Origin: Anaerolineae bacterium
Lineage (GTDB): Bacteria > Chloroflexota > Anaerolineae > Anaerolineales > Anaerolineaceae
Length of the DNA: 64,000 nt
Direction of reading: 5' to 3'
NCBI GenBank assembly: GCA_013178295.1
Contig: JABLWW010000001.1
Location: 186,001-250,000 of the forward strand
Both the position numbers and the translations under genes were made by a program. This document shows, in pieces, positions 35,151 to 44,683 of the stretch (position 1 is the first letter of the stretch; every line of letters begins with the position of its first letter). The notes beneath the pieces were generated by a model. It saw nothing but the letters and a program-made list of their open reading frames with translations. It searched no databases and had not been told where the DNA came from.

Positions 35151-36026
35151 TTAAAGCCTTACCCCATCAAACAAGTCTTTGATGATCACACCCGGTTGGG
35201 GTTCGGGGTAGCCTTGCATAAATGTTTCGTGACTGGCAAACAGGCGGCGGATACTTAACCAGAAGATTCCGCCGCCAATTTTTGCTCCACCCTGGCTTAC
35301 ATGACATGCCGCAGCTTGATCCCTTTCTCTGGCAACAATGCGGTAATCAATGACTGCATGTACTGGCAGGTTGACAGCTGCGACAGCGGCAAGATCAATA
35401 TCGCCATTTTTACCAAACTTGCTGGGGTCTTTTCCAAGCAGACGCATAATGCGCACCATTGGGCGCAAAAATGTGCGTGGAATAATCGAGTAATACAGTT
35501 TCTGCGCCTGGTGGGGCGGCAGGTCTTCGGGGTAATAATCTGACTTTGCCGCAGCGTGAAACGCAGAAACGGTTGCCTGATGAATGGCAATGTGATCGGG
35601 GTGCATGTACCCGCCGAGTGGGTCAAAGGTGATCACTACGTGTGGTCTTAATAGACGGATGTAGTGGGCGACCTCTGCCACCACCTTTTCCCGCGGGGCG
35701 GCTGCCAGGGCGCGAGGATGATGATTATCTGGCGAGCCAGGCATGCCTGAGTCGCGATAGTCTAAAAAGTAAACCGCAGATAACCCCAGTATCCTTGCAG
35801 CACAGCGCAGTTCATGTTGACGCCGTTCGGCAACGGTGGCGAATCCTTCCATGTACTTAGGGTCAACATCGCCCACATCACCGCGAGTAGCACAAACCAG
35901 ATATACGTTGATGCCTTTGCGGGCATAATAAGCCAGCGTTCCGCCGATGCCGAACGTTTCGTCATCCGGGTGTGCCAGAACGGCAAGCAGAGTTGGTCTT
36001 GAGGTTGCAAAATCGTCGTTGGTCAT
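35151..36026 (-). CDS. PIG-L family deacetylase
   Basis: 291 residues. LmbE/PIG-L zinc motifs are present: AHPDDE near the N-terminus and the distal His in HPDHIAIH. The family removes acetyl groups from GlcNAc-type sugars or related small molecules (mycothiol or bacillithiol precursors). ATG 36026 is chosen since the frame upstream lies inside the MoeB-rhodanese gene. It is only 1 bp behind that gene, so it is co-transcribed; the substrate cannot be told from sequence. Confidence 0.82.
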   Translation of the reverse strand: MTNDDFATSRPTLLAVLAHPDDETFGIGGTLAYYARKGINVYLVCATRGDVGDVDPKYMEGFATVAERRQHELRCAARILGLSAVYFLDYRDSGMPGSPDNHHPRALAAAPREKVVAEVAHYIRLLRPHVVITFDPLGGYMHPDHIAIHQATVSAFHAAAKSDYYPEDLPPHQAQKLYYSIIPRTFLRPMVRIMRLLGKDPSKFGKNGDIDLAAVAAVNLPVHAVIDYRIVARERDQAAACHVSQGGAKIGGGIFWLSIRRLFASHETFMQGYPEPQPGVIIKDLFDGVRL

Positions 36027-36027
36027 T

Positions 36028-37179
36028 TTAGTATTGATACATACCTGGATCGACTTCTTGCGCCCAGGCGTTGATGCCTCCGCGCAAATGCCATACGTTG
36101 GAGAACCCTGCCTTTTGGAGCATGTCCAGTGCCTGGGCAGAGCGAATGCCGGTGCGGCAGAAGAGAACGATTTGCTCATTGGGGTCAAGGCTGGGGATGT
36201 GGCGGGCAAAGCGCATGATGGGGATATTCTCTGCGTTGGGCAAAGAGGAAATTTGCTGTTCTACCGGTTCACGCACATCAATCAGACGAATGGGTTCGCC
36301 CTTACGCAGTTTCTCTGCTAGCTGGCGGGGTTCAATGGTACGCTGTGTGATTGGTGCGATAGGTTGGTCGTGAGCAGGAGTGCCGCAAAACTGTTCGTAG
36401 TCAATCAGCTGGGTGATTTCAGGATGATCTCCGCAAACTTTGCAGGCTGGATTCTTTTGCAGGTGCACAATCTGGAAACTCATCTCCAGTGCATCATAAA
36501 GTAGCAGTTTACCTGTCAGCGAAGAACCAATCCCCATAATCAGCTTGAGGGTTTCTGTTGCCTGGATTGTCCCAATGGTGCCGGGTAATACCCCAAAAAC
36601 GCCACCTTCTGCACAGGTGGGCACACTGTTGGGGGGAGGCGGTTCGGCAAACAGGCAACGGTAGCACGGACCACCTTGCACGTTGAACACGCTGACCTGC
36701 CCTTCAAAACGGAAAATGGAACCGTAAACATACGGCTTGTTGGTCAGCACGCACAGGTCATTGATGAGATAGCGCGTTGGGAAGTTATCTGTACCGTCAA
36801 CCAGTATGTCGTAGTCTTTGGCAATTTGTGGGGCATTTTCTGAGTTGAATACTTCATGGTAGGTGTCAACCTGAATGTAGGGATTAATGCCCAGCATCCT
36901 TTGTTGTGCGGATGTGACCTTAAGCTCTCCAATGCGGCTGGTGTCATGGATGATCTGACGCTGCAAATTGGAAGAATCGACCACATCGTAATCTACAATG
37001 CCGATGTGCCCCACACCTGCTGCAGCGAGGTAAAGTGATATAGGAGAACCAAGCCCGCCAGTGCCAATAATGAGCACGGATGCTGCTTTGAGCTTGCGCT
37101 GCCCTTCCATTCCCACTTCGGGAATAATGACATGACGGGTGTAACGGTATACTTCTTCTTGGGATAGCTCAGGCAACAT
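36028..37179 (-). CDS. MoeB/ThiF-type adenylyltransferase with C-terminal rhodanese
   Basis: 383 residues. The ThiF/E1-like domain (1-265) has the ATP loop GTGGLGSP, DNFPTRYLIND and two Cys pairs (CYRC and CKVC) for zinc. The rhodanese domain (about 280-383) has the catalytic Cys in FCRTGIRSA. This fusion activates a small sulfur carrier (MoaD/ThiS-like) and loads it with sulfur in one polypeptide. ATG 37179 is chosen by alignment (LSQEEVYRYTRHVIIPEVG). No carrier gene is seen nearby. Confidence 0.88.
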   Translation of the reverse strand: MLPELSQEEVYRYTRHVIIPEVGMEGQRKLKAASVLIIGTGGLGSPISLYLAAAGVGHIGIVDYDVVDSSNLQRQIIHDTSRIGELKVTSAQQRMLGINPYIQVDTYHEVFNSENAPQIAKDYDILVDGTDNFPTRYLINDLCVLTNKPYVYGSIFRFEGQVSVFNVQGGPCYRCLFAEPPPPNSVPTCAEGGVFGVLPGTIGTIQATETLKLIMGIGSSLTGKLLLYDALEMSFQIVHLQKNPACKVCGDHPEITQLIDYEQFCGTPAHDQPIAPITQRTIEPRQLAEKLRKGEPIRLIDVREPVEQQISSLPNAENIPIMRFARHIPSLDPNEQIVLFCRTGIRSAQALDMLQKAGFSNVWHLRGGINAWAQEVDPGMYQY

Positions 37180-37186
37180 GATTAGA

Positions 37187-37813
37187 TCAACCTGTTCCAA
37201 ACTGCCGGTCGCCTGCATCGCCCAGACCTGGCACGATATAGCCGATTTCATTCAGACGTTCGTCCACGGCGGCGAGGTGAATGGGGACGTCGGGGTGATG
37301 GCGGGTCAGGTTTTCAATTCCTTCTGGTGCGCCAATCAGCCCCACAAACTTGATCTTTTTCACCCCCCAGCGTTTGAGGATATCCACCGTTGCCACAGCA
37401 GACCCGCCTGTTGCCAGCATCGGGTCGAGAATCAGGCATACCGATACACGCGGCTCAATTGGCAGCTTGTTGTAATATTCAACCGGTTTGAGCGTTCGCT
37501 CGTCGCGGTACAGCCCAATGTGCCAGACTTCGGCAGAGGGCATCAGTTCCCATACGCCTTCCACCATACCCAGACCAGCACGCAGGATGGGCACCAAACC
37601 GATCTTCTCTTTTAGCTCGTAACCATTGGCAGTACCCATAGGGGTTTCAACCTGCTTGGGTATGGTGAGCAAGTCTTGAGTAGCTTCATACGTCAACAGC
37701 CCGCCCAGTTCGCGGACAAGTTCCCGGAACTTTTTGGGTTCCGTTTTGGTGCTGCGCAGCAGTGTTAGTTTGTGGGCGACAAGAGGATGTTTGGAAATAA
37801 ATACGTTTGACAT
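37187..37813 (-). CDS. upp: Uracil phosphoribosyltransferase
   Basis: 208 residues, normal length. Pyrimidine salvage: uracil plus PRPP to UMP. The PRPP loop is [11 protein letters not shown], with [10 protein letters not shown] and the uracil-binding C-terminal [12 protein letters not shown] 37813 ([12 protein letters not shown]) has GGAG upstream. A TATAAT-like -10 lies at 37843-37848 on this strand. The MoeB-rhodanese gene follows after 7 bp. Confidence 0.93.
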   Translation of the reverse strand: MSNVFISKHPLVAHKLTLLRSTKTEPKKFRELVRELGGLLTYEATQDLLTIPKQVETPMGTANGYELKEKIGLVPILRAGLGMVEGVWELMPSAEVWHIGLYRDERTLKPVEYYNKLPIEPRVSVCLILDPMLATGGSAVATVDILKRWGVKKIKFVGLIGAPEGIENLTRHHPDVPIHLAAVDERLNEIGYIVPGLGDAGDRQFGTG

Positions 37814-37892
37814 AAGTTTCTCCACTGGTTGAAGCCTGGCAGTATTATAGCCAAGTTTTTACGCTTGAACAGAGTTGGGCTTTGAGAATTGT

Positions 37893-39824
37893 TCAGGCAA
37901 AGAAGTCTTGATACTGATACGTGAGAAAAACGGTCATCCATTGCAACACAATGACCAAAAAGACACCGGAGGTTTTCCTTTTGCATAGCAAGCTTGTCTC
38001 CTGGCTGGCGAAGAAGCAGAATATGGGCACCAAGAACAGCCAGATTCTGCCCACCTCACCGCGCGTTTGACCAAACAGGTTAAGCCCTAAATAGGTTATT
38101 ATCATGGCAAGGGTAAAAGCGGAAAGATGGCTGAGGGGTGGTGCCGTGTTGACAGTTTTTTTCAGGGCTTGTTTGCGTTTCTCAAACCATTTTTTGATTT
38201 CTGTGATTAAAACTCTGCCTGCGCCCCACAGAAACAGCAGATAAACAGGGAAGCCGCTCCATGCGGCGATGTCCAGGTTGTTCACCAGTAGCGTGGATGG
38301 CAGATTCTGGGCGTTGCTTTCAAATATCTTGAGCTGGCGATGACGCTCGAAAGCCGCCTGATAACGGATGAGAATGTCGTAATTCAGTGTATACCGCAAG
38401 AGGAGATACCCCAGCAAAACGCCGAGCATCAGCCCTGTCAGCATCAGCAGGGCTTTTTTCCATCCCAGATTACCCAAGAGCATTTCTATTGCAATCCATA
38501 ATGCTGCCAGCAGCATCACCGGCAGCATGCTGAAGGTGAAGTAGAGAGCAAGATAGATGCAAAACCCGCAGATGAGGCTCAGGATGGGTGATTGCTGGTG
38601 CATGGTGTATAAAAGAAAATTGAGCAAAATCATAAATAGCAGTGGGTAAAGTGTCTGGTCGAGAAAGAGCGGGATCAGAATGACATTCGGGCAGGTCAGA
38701 TAGAGAATGGACGATAGCCAGGGGTTTGTATTCCCCGCAAATTGTCTGCTGAAACTATACAATGGTATCAGAGTCAGCATGGCAATCAGGGGGTAGAGGA
38801 TGGTGATAAATCTGGTCAGGGCTACAAAGCGTTGCTGGAAGCTATCCTGCGAAGCAAACAGAGCAGAACCTTTTTGGCTCAACACATAGGTGAGAAGCAC
38901 ACCGGGGGGTTTTGTCCCCAGGTAAAGCTCTTGAGAATACTTTTCCTCATAATTTTGCAGGGCGGTTAGAAGATTGGGGCGGTCAGCGGCGTGTTCGGCA
39001 TAGCTTTTATGATATGAAGTGGCGTACTTTGCACGGATGGCTTCAAATCCTTTGCCTTCAATGTAGCCGAAGCCTATTTGCAGAATGTATCCCAGCCCAA
39101 TCAGCAGCAGAAGGTTACGTTTGTACTGCTGCGGCTTTTTGAGGATGGTCATTGTCAGGAGCAGGAGCATTACCAGGAAGAGAAGAGCAATAGCGCTGCG
39201 CCATGTGTAGGGTTTGACTGTGAACTTCCAGAACCACCCCGGCAGCATATCAAAGAGCGGCAGCTGGAAGATCAGGATACACCAGTGCAGCAAGGAGAAC
39301 AGAAGAACCAGCTGCAACAAGAGGATTTGTGAAATGATGGAGATATCCAGAAATCCGCGAGTTTTGTACGTGTCTGGATATTGAAACCCAAGCCAGATCA
39401 GCAACTGCATCATTAATGCCATGACCCAGAGATGGATGGGGATGAGGTCTTTCCATACGGTTTGTAGGATTCCCAGACGGTGCGCTTCTGGGCGCAGGAT
39501 GATGAGCAATGCCAGAGCGCTTACCAGAAGGGCAGAGACTAACCAGAGGGTCAGTTGAAGCAAATGGGATGGGACAGCGATCCACCTATCAAGCGGGTGT
39601 AGCAGCGATTGGCGGTTGCGGCTGAACAGTACCCACGCGAACAGCACCAGGAGACCTGCCGCGCACAGGATGACTGGGACGGAGAGAATGATGAAAACGT
39701 CTGTTTTTGGAAGAACGGGTTTGTGGCTGGTGAGGTGTGCGATGCCAAACAGAATGGCAGTGATTCCTTCGATGATGGAGAGCATCAGTATCGTTTTACT
39801 GGCGGCTGGTTTTTTGACATGCAC
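37893..39824 (-). CDS. Large polytopic membrane protein, glycosyltransferase-like
   Basis: 643 residues with about a dozen hydrophobic segments over the whole length. A hydrophilic loop in the middle (about 255-310, AEHAADRPNLLTALQNYEEK) contains the KPPGVLLTYVLSQKG segment, similar to the KPP/HPP loop of GT-C enzymes of the PMT/ArnT kind. Start GTG 39824 has a TATAAT exactly 6 nt before it and no SD site, which suggests a leaderless mRNA. The function is not certain; GT-C membership is inferred. Confidence 0.6.
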   Translation of the reverse strand: MHVKKPAASKTILMLSIIEGITAILFGIAHLTSHKPVLPKTDVFIILSVPVILCAAGLLVLFAWVLFSRNRQSLLHPLDRWIAVPSHLLQLTLWLVSALLVSALALLIILRPEAHRLGILQTVWKDLIPIHLWVMALMMQLLIWLGFQYPDTYKTRGFLDISIISQILLLQLVLLFSLLHWCILIFQLPLFDMLPGWFWKFTVKPYTWRSAIALLFLVMLLLLTMTILKKPQQYKRNLLLLIGLGYILQIGFGYIEGKGFEAIRAKYATSYHKSYAEHAADRPNLLTALQNYEEKYSQELYLGTKPPGVLLTYVLSQKGSALFASQDSFQQRFVALTRFITILYPLIAMLTLIPLYSFSRQFAGNTNPWLSSILYLTCPNVILIPLFLDQTLYPLLFMILLNFLLYTMHQQSPILSLICGFCIYLALYFTFSMLPVMLLAALWIAIEMLLGNLGWKKALLMLTGLMLGVLLGYLLLRYTLNYDILIRYQAAFERHRQLKIFESNAQNLPSTLLVNNLDIAAWSGFPVYLLFLWGAGRVLITEIKKWFEKRKQALKKTVNTAPPLSHLSAFTLAMIITYLGLNLFGQTRGEVGRIWLFLVPIFCFFASQETSLLCKRKTSGVFLVIVLQWMTVFLTYQYQDFFA

Positions 39825-39830
39825 AGGCTA

Positions 39831-39836
39831 ATTATA
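39831..39836 (-). promoter_or_regulatory. -10 box, leaderless start of the membrane protein gene
   Basis: On the minus strand TATAAT (39836-39831) is followed by 6 nt and then the GTG at 39824. No SD site is possible at this distance. No -35 box is recognisable. Confidence 0.55.
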
Positions 39837-39857
39837 GGCTAAAAATTTCCCATCGGG

Positions 39858-39863
39858 TATAAT
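39858..39863 (+). promoter_or_regulatory. -10 box, leaderless start of ruvB
   Basis: TATAAT (39858-39863) is followed by TTGCAT and the ruvB ATG at 39870, so the expected transcription start falls on the start codon. No SD-like sequence and no clear -35 box. Confidence 0.6.
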
Positions 39864-39869
39864 TTGCAT

Positions 39870-40901
39870 ATGGCTGAAGTGCAAAAGCGTGTTCTCAACC
39901 CCGAACCACAGGCAGATGATCGTCTTGATTTGACGCTGCGCCCTTCTCGTCTGTCAGAATTTGTCGGACAGGATCAGGTGCGGCAAAATTTGTCGATTTT
40001 GATTGATGCTGCCAGACAGCGCAATGAAGCGTTGGAACATGTGCTTTTCTACGGGCCGCCAGGGCTTGGCAAAACCACACTTGCTTATGTGCTTGCTGAA
40101 GAGATGGGGGTGAATATCAAGATTACAGCAGGTCCTGCTATTGAACGGGCGGGCGATCTGGCATCCATTCTCTCAAATTTGCGCGCCAATGATATGATTT
40201 TTATTGATGAGATTCATCGGCTGGGGCGAGCGGTTGAAGAAGTGCTCTATCCGGCAATGGAAGATTTTGCCCTCGATTTTGTGATTGGAAAGGGCCCCTC
40301 GGCGCGGTCAATCCGTCTGAAGCTGCCGCGTTTTACGGTCATTGGAGCGACAACACGGCTGGCACTCATCACCGCTCCGTTGCGAGCGCGCTTTGGCGCT
40401 GTATATCGTCTGGATTATTATGATGTTTCGGCAACCAAGACGATTGTCAATCGGGCAGCGGGTTTGCTTAAGGTGCGGGCAGAAGAGGATGGGATTGTGG
40501 AAATTGCCCGGCGGGCGCGCGGAACACCGCGTGTGGCTTTGCGGTTATTACGCAGGGTGCGCGATTATGCTCAAGTGCGGGGGAATGGGGTGATTACGCG
40601 TGACATTGCCATTGATGCGCTCAACCTTATGGAAGTGGATGCTCTGGGTTTGGATGAGGTTGACAGGCGTGTTTTGCGCACAATCATTGAAAAGTATAAC
40701 GGGGGACCTGTTGGGTTGGACACGATCAGCGCCTCCATCAGTGAAGAGGCGGATACCATTATGGATGTTATTGAACCCTATCTTTTGCAGCTGGGTTTTT
40801 TAGACCGTACCCCCAGGGGGAGGATGGCGACGCGGCGGGCTTATGAATATTTGGGCTTGCCGTATAACGATATGCAGCAACCTGCGCTCTTTAACTCGTG
40901 A
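39870..40901 (+). CDS. ruvB: Holliday junction branch migration helicase subunit RuvB
   Basis: 343 residues, AAA+ motor that drives branch migration with RuvA. Walker [10 protein letters not shown] (62-70), Walker [12 protein letters not shown] and the C-terminal winged helix ([16 protein letters not shown]) are complete. ATG 39870 is 6 nt after TATAAT. The stop overlaps the queA start by 4 bp, so the two are coupled. ruvA and ruvC are not in the window. Confidence 0.95.
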   Translation: MAEVQKRVLNPEPQADDRLDLTLRPSRLSEFVGQDQVRQNLSILIDAARQRNEALEHVLFYGPPGLGKTTLAYVLAEEMGVNIKITAGPAIERAGDLASILSNLRANDMIFIDEIHRLGRAVEEVLYPAMEDFALDFVIGKGPSARSIRLKLPRFTVIGATTRLALITAPLRARFGAVYRLDYYDVSATKTIVNRAAGLLKVRAEEDGIVEIARRARGTPRVALRLLRRVRDYAQVRGNGVITRDIAIDALNLMEVDALGLDEVDRRVLRTIIEKYNGGPVGLDTISASISEEADTIMDVIEPYLLQLGFLDRTPRGRMATRRAYEYLGLPYNDMQQPALFNS

Positions 40902-41917
40902 GAACTGCCGATTTTGATTATCATTTGCCAGTTGAATACATTGCTCAGACTCCCATTGAGCCTCGCCATGCTGCACGTCTTCTGGTGATGCGCCGTAGTT
41001 GTGAAGAGCTTGAACACTCCACATTCTGGGAAATCGGCAAGTATCTGCTTCCAGGTGATGTGCTGGTGATCAATCAGACGCGTGTGATCCCTGCACGGCT
41101 GTATGCTCGCAAAGATAGCGGCGGCAGGGTGGAGTTGCTGCTCTTGCGCCGCATCAATGAGCACACTTGGGAAGCATTGGTGGGGGGCAAGCGCTTGACG
41201 GTGGGGAAGCAGTTGCGAATTGAGGACGGACCTGAAGCAAAAATTGCGGCAGTGCTGGGTGGCTCAAGGCGTTTAGTAACGTTTTGTGAGCCTATCGAGC
41301 TGTACCTGCAGCAGGCGGGTAAAACGCCTCTTCCGCCGTATATTCATACACACCTTGCGGACTCGCAGCGTTACCAGACGGTATATGCCTCCTGCCCAGG
41401 GTCTGTGGCAGCGCCGACTGCGGGTCTGCACTTTACCCCCGAGTTAATGCAGCGTTTGGAAGCGCAGGGGGTGGAGTTTGTCCGCGTTACCCTGCATGTT
41501 GGGCTGGATACTTTTGCGCCAGTGGTTGAGGAGGATGCGCAAAACCATCCGATTCACAGCGAGTGGTGCGAGGTTACACCTCAGGCAGCAGAACAGATCA
41601 ATGCAGCGCGGCGTGGTGGAAGGCGGATTATGGCGGTGGGCACAACTAGTGTGCGTACCCTTGAAACAGCGGCTCAGCACGCTACACCTGGGCAGACTGT
41701 TGCAGCGTTCTGCGGGGAAACGCGTCTGTTTATTCTGCCAGGCTATGTGTTTCGGGCGGTGGATGGGATGATCACCAATTTTCATCTCCCGCGCTCAACG
41801 TTACTGATGATGGTCAGTGCGTTTGCGGGGCGCGAGCGCATTCTGAATGCCTATCATTATGCCATGCAGGCGGGCTATCGTTTTTATAGTTTTGGAGATG
41901 CAATGCTGATCTTATGA
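40898..41917 (+). CDS. queA: tRNA queuosine synthesis: S-adenosylmethionine:tRNA ribosyltransferase-isomerase
   Basis: 339 residues. Transfers the ribosyl moiety of SAM to preQ1 in tRNA to form epoxyqueuosine. The family N-terminus [13 protein letters not shown] is present, as are [23 protein letters not shown] and [13 protein letters not shown]. Length normal. GTG start overlaps the ruvB stop (GTGA), the ruvB-queA order common in bacteria. Confidence 0.95.
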   Translation: MRTADFDYHLPVEYIAQTPIEPRHAARLLVMRRSCEELEHSTFWEIGKYLLPGDVLVINQTRVIPARLYARKDSGGRVELLLLRRINEHTWEALVGGKRLTVGKQLRIEDGPEAKIAAVLGGSRRLVTFCEPIELYLQQAGKTPLPPYIHTHLADSQRYQTVYASCPGSVAAPTAGLHFTPELMQRLEAQGVEFVRVTLHVGLDTFAPVVEEDAQNHPIHSEWCEVTPQAAEQINAARRGGRRIMAVGTTSVRTLETAAQHATPGQTVAAFCGETRLFILPGYVFRAVDGMITNFHLPRSTLLMMVSAFAGRERILNAYHYAMQAGYRFYSFGDAMLIL

Positions 41918-41942
41918 CCAGCTGGAAAAAGAGAGGGATAAC

Positions 41943-42665
41943 GTGGCGATCAAAGAACTAACAGATATAACAGAATGGGAGGTGCTTCGCCAGAGAATCG
42001 AAAGCTGCCGGTTATGCCCGCGTCTGGTGGTGTATCGTGAGCGAGTAGCGCGGGATAAAAAACGCGCATACCGTGACGCAGCCTACTGGGGAAAACCTGT
42101 GCCCGGTTTTGGCGACCCGTTAGCAAGACTGCTTGTAGTTGGTTTGGCGCCTGGGGCACACGGCTCTAATCGCACCGGGCGGATGTTTACTGGGGATTCT
42201 TCAGGGGATTTTCTCTACGCGGCTTTACACCGCGCCGGGTTTGCCAGTCAGCCAGTTTCTAAACATCAGAACGATGGCTTGCAATTAAGGGATGTGTTCA
42301 TAACTTCCGTAGGGAGATGTGCGCCGCCAGAGAACAAGCCCGCCTTGAATGAACTGAGAGCCTGTCGCCCATATTTGCTGGCTGAGATGGCATTACTTCA
42401 CCGTGTGCGGGGGATTGTGTTGTTGGGCAGGGTAGCATACGAGCAGATGTTGGACATTCTGCGACCGCAGTTGAGAAATGTGAAGCCGCCCTCCTTTGCG
42501 CATGGCACACTGTTCATGGCAGGGGGAGATGTGCCCTGGCTGCTGGCTTCGTATCATCCAAGCCGCCAGAATACTCAGACAGGGCGCCTGACGGCTGCCA
42601 TGTTTGATCAAATCTGGTCGCAGGCGCGTGCGCTACTCAATGGCGATGGCTCTGTTTTGAAGTAG
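41943..42665 (+). CDS. Uracil-DNA glycosylase, family 5 (UDGb-type)
   Basis: 240 residues. Removes uracil and other deaminated bases from DNA. The motif GLAPGAHGSNRTGRMFTGD and the C-terminal SYHPSRQNTQTG are those of UDGb (family 5), in which the usual active-site Asp/Asn is absent. An N-terminal CRLCPR cluster plus further Cys could bind a 4Fe-4S cluster. GTG start after AGAGGG. Fits a DNA repair operon with ruvB. Confidence 0.88.
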   Translation: MAIKELTDITEWEVLRQRIESCRLCPRLVVYRERVARDKKRAYRDAAYWGKPVPGFGDPLARLLVVGLAPGAHGSNRTGRMFTGDSSGDFLYAALHRAGFASQPVSKHQNDGLQLRDVFITSVGRCAPPENKPALNELRACRPYLLAEMALLHRVRGIVLLGRVAYEQMLDILRPQLRNVKPPSFAHGTLFMAGGDVPWLLASYHPSRQNTQTGRLTAAMFDQIWSQARALLNGDGSVLK

Positions 42666-42674
42666 AGGGTTGCT

Positions 42675-44078
42675 TTGTCTCCTCCTATCTCCGCACAATG
42701 GTTGCACAGGATGTCTTTTTGGGGAAGATTTTTTGTCTCGCTTGTTTGTGTGGTCGTCTATCTTTTGTCGCAGGTATATTTTGGCGAGTCTGTATTCTCT
42801 GTGGCTGTTATCCCTGCCATCATCACGGGCTGGCTTTTGGGCGCGTATGCGGGCGCCTTGGCGGGCTTGGTGGCTTTTGCCTTCCATGTGGTTTGGCAGT
42901 GGGTGAGCGGGGAAGGCATTGCGTGGAATTGGCTTGATGTTTTTGCTACCATCGCGTGGGTAGTGGCGGGGGTGCTTGCTGGCGGGCTGGCGAAAGCCCA
43001 TCTTGCACTACAGCGTCAACTGGAATTACAGAGACAGGCAGAGGATTCCTGGCATGAGACACACCGCGAATTGCGCGAGCTGATTGCCGAACTGGAGCGC
43101 CGCAATGAGGAAGTGATGCTTCTCAATGACTTCAGCAGCCGCTTGCAGAGCAGCCTGACGGTTGAAGAGGTGTATAAAGTGCTGCGCCAGGCGGTTTCTG
43201 AACTGCTGCCAGACTGCCCCGGGGCGTTGTTTGTGGCAAAGCCAGGCAAAGCATTTGAAATGGTGGAATATTGGGGTGGAAGTATTGTCAGCCGTGAGGA
43301 ATTTTACCCGGACGATTGTCTGGCACTGAAGCGTTGGAGAACCTATTATGTTTCTGATCCTGAGACCAGTTTGCGGTGTCAACATCTTTCTGTTCATGTG
43401 CCGACCTATGCCTGTGTGCCGTTAATTGCCCGCGAGGATATTTGCGGTTTGTTGTTTATTCAAGGCAGTGCATATCCCCTCGATCGGCACTATGAGTATC
43501 TTGTTTCCACGATCGCTGAGAAAGCGGCTTTAACCATCAAGAATCTTGAATTGACCTTGAAACTGCAAATGCAGGCGACCCGTGATGGGCTGACCGGATT
43601 GTACAACTACCGCTATCTGGTTGAGGCGCTGGAGCGCGAAATTCGCCGTGCGGAGAGACATCATTTGACGTTTGGGGTTTTGATGCTGGATTTAGACTGT
43701 TTCAAGGAAATCAATGATACATACGGGCATGCTGCTGGTGATGCAGTTTTATGTGAGTTTGGACGGTTGTTACAGTCGTGTGTGCGCAGCGAGGATATCG
43801 CTTGCCGTTACGGTGGAGATGAATTTGTTTTGGTGTTGACCGGCGCCTCGCTGGAAGCGTCGCTTACCAAGGCGGATCAGATTCTTAAGGGCTTTGAGAT
43901 GTTATCTGTCAAATTCAACCGTCACAGTATTCAACCGGGGACAGTATCAATTGGCGTGGCTGTTTATCCCGATCATGGCAGCAATGTTCAGGAGTTGCTC
44001 CTGGCTGCCGATTTGGCTTTGTATCGTGCTAAAAACATGGGACGTGGCAAAGCTATGCCTGCGCAGAAGCCGGTATGA
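42675..44078 (+). CDS. Membrane-bound GAF-GGDEF diguanylate cyclase
   Basis: 467 residues. Four hydrophobic segments (about 12-115) form a membrane sensor region, followed by a coiled coil (about 115-160), a GAF-like domain (about 165-310) and a GGDEF domain. The active site GGDEF (about 380-384) is intact, and RSED (about 371-374) sits exactly five residues before it, so the product-inhibition I-site is present. An active, feedback-inhibited c-di-GMP synthase is expected. It overlaps the next gene by 4 bp. Confidence 0.88.
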   Translation: MSPPISAQWLHRMSFWGRFFVSLVCVVVYLLSQVYFGESVFSVAVIPAIITGWLLGAYAGALAGLVAFAFHVVWQWVSGEGIAWNWLDVFATIAWVVAGVLAGGLAKAHLALQRQLELQRQAEDSWHETHRELRELIAELERRNEEVMLLNDFSSRLQSSLTVEEVYKVLRQAVSELLPDCPGALFVAKPGKAFEMVEYWGGSIVSREEFYPDDCLALKRWRTYYVSDPETSLRCQHLSVHVPTYACVPLIAREDICGLLFIQGSAYPLDRHYEYLVSTIAEKAALTIKNLELTLKLQMQATRDGLTGLYNYRYLVEALEREIRRAERHHLTFGVLMLDLDCFKEINDTYGHAAGDAVLCEFGRLLQSCVRSEDIACRYGGDEFVLVLTGASLEASLTKADQILKGFEMLSVKFNRHSIQPGTVSIGVAVYPDHGSNVQELLLAADLALYRAKNMGRGKAMPAQKPV

Positions 44079-44656
44079 GCAGTTTTTTACAACGTTTTTT
44101 CTTCTTTGCCCAGTATCTTGGTAAACCGCGCTGGGACACCGGCATCACCCCGCCGGAGCTGCAAAGGCTGGCGGCTACTTTAAGACCGGGCAGGGCGCTG
44201 GATATCGGTTGCGGTACCGGCGTCAATGTGTGTTTTCTGGCGCAGTCTGGCTGGCAGGTGACAGGTGTGGATTTTGTCCCTGTGGCGATCCGAAGAGCGC
44301 GCCAGAGACTGCGTACCGCTGGTTTGAAAGCCCAGCTCATCGTGGGGGATGTTACCCGTCTCGAAAGATTGCCGCTGGGTGCGCCGTTTGATCTTGCTGT
44401 TGATATTGGCTGTTTGCATTCACTGACAGAAGAGGGCATACGGGGATACTGTCAGGGCTTGAGACGCTGGCTGTTGCCGGGAGGAGTGTATCTCTTATAT
44501 GCCCATCAGCCTGGCAGTATACGCGCCGGGCATGGTATCTCGCGCGATGACATTGAGGCTTCTCTTGGTGACGATTTTGCGCTTGTGGAGTATACTCCTG
44601 GGTTTGAAGGAGATTGGAAATCAGCCTGGTATTATTTTATCCGCCGCCGAGTTTAG
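44075..44656 (+). CDS. Class I SAM-dependent methyltransferase
   Basis: 193 residues. The SAM-binding motif I is LDIGCGTGVN (about 47-56), motif II VDFVPVAIRRA, and the post-motif DLAVDIGCLHSL. Similar to small-molecule or thiopurine/tellurite-type methyltransferases. Substrate not predictable. It starts within the GGDEF stop (ATGA), so it is translationally coupled, and lies 27 bp before the selenoprotein gene. Confidence 0.8.
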   Translation: MSSFLQRFFFFAQYLGKPRWDTGITPPELQRLAATLRPGRALDIGCGTGVNVCFLAQSGWQVTGVDFVPVAIRRARQRLRTAGLKAQLIVGDVTRLERLPLGAPFDLAVDIGCLHSLTEEGIRGYCQGLRRWLLPGGVYLLYAHQPGSIRAGHGISRDDIEASLGDDFALVEYTPGFEGDWKSAWYYFIRRRV

Positions 44657-44683
44657 CTAAGATTGTGAAAAGGAGAAAAAACG

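Noticed and set aside
35151-36209. Longer form of the PIG-L deacetylase starting at 36209
   Set aside because: The first 61 codons lie inside the MoeB-rhodanese gene on the same strand in another frame and do not resemble the family.
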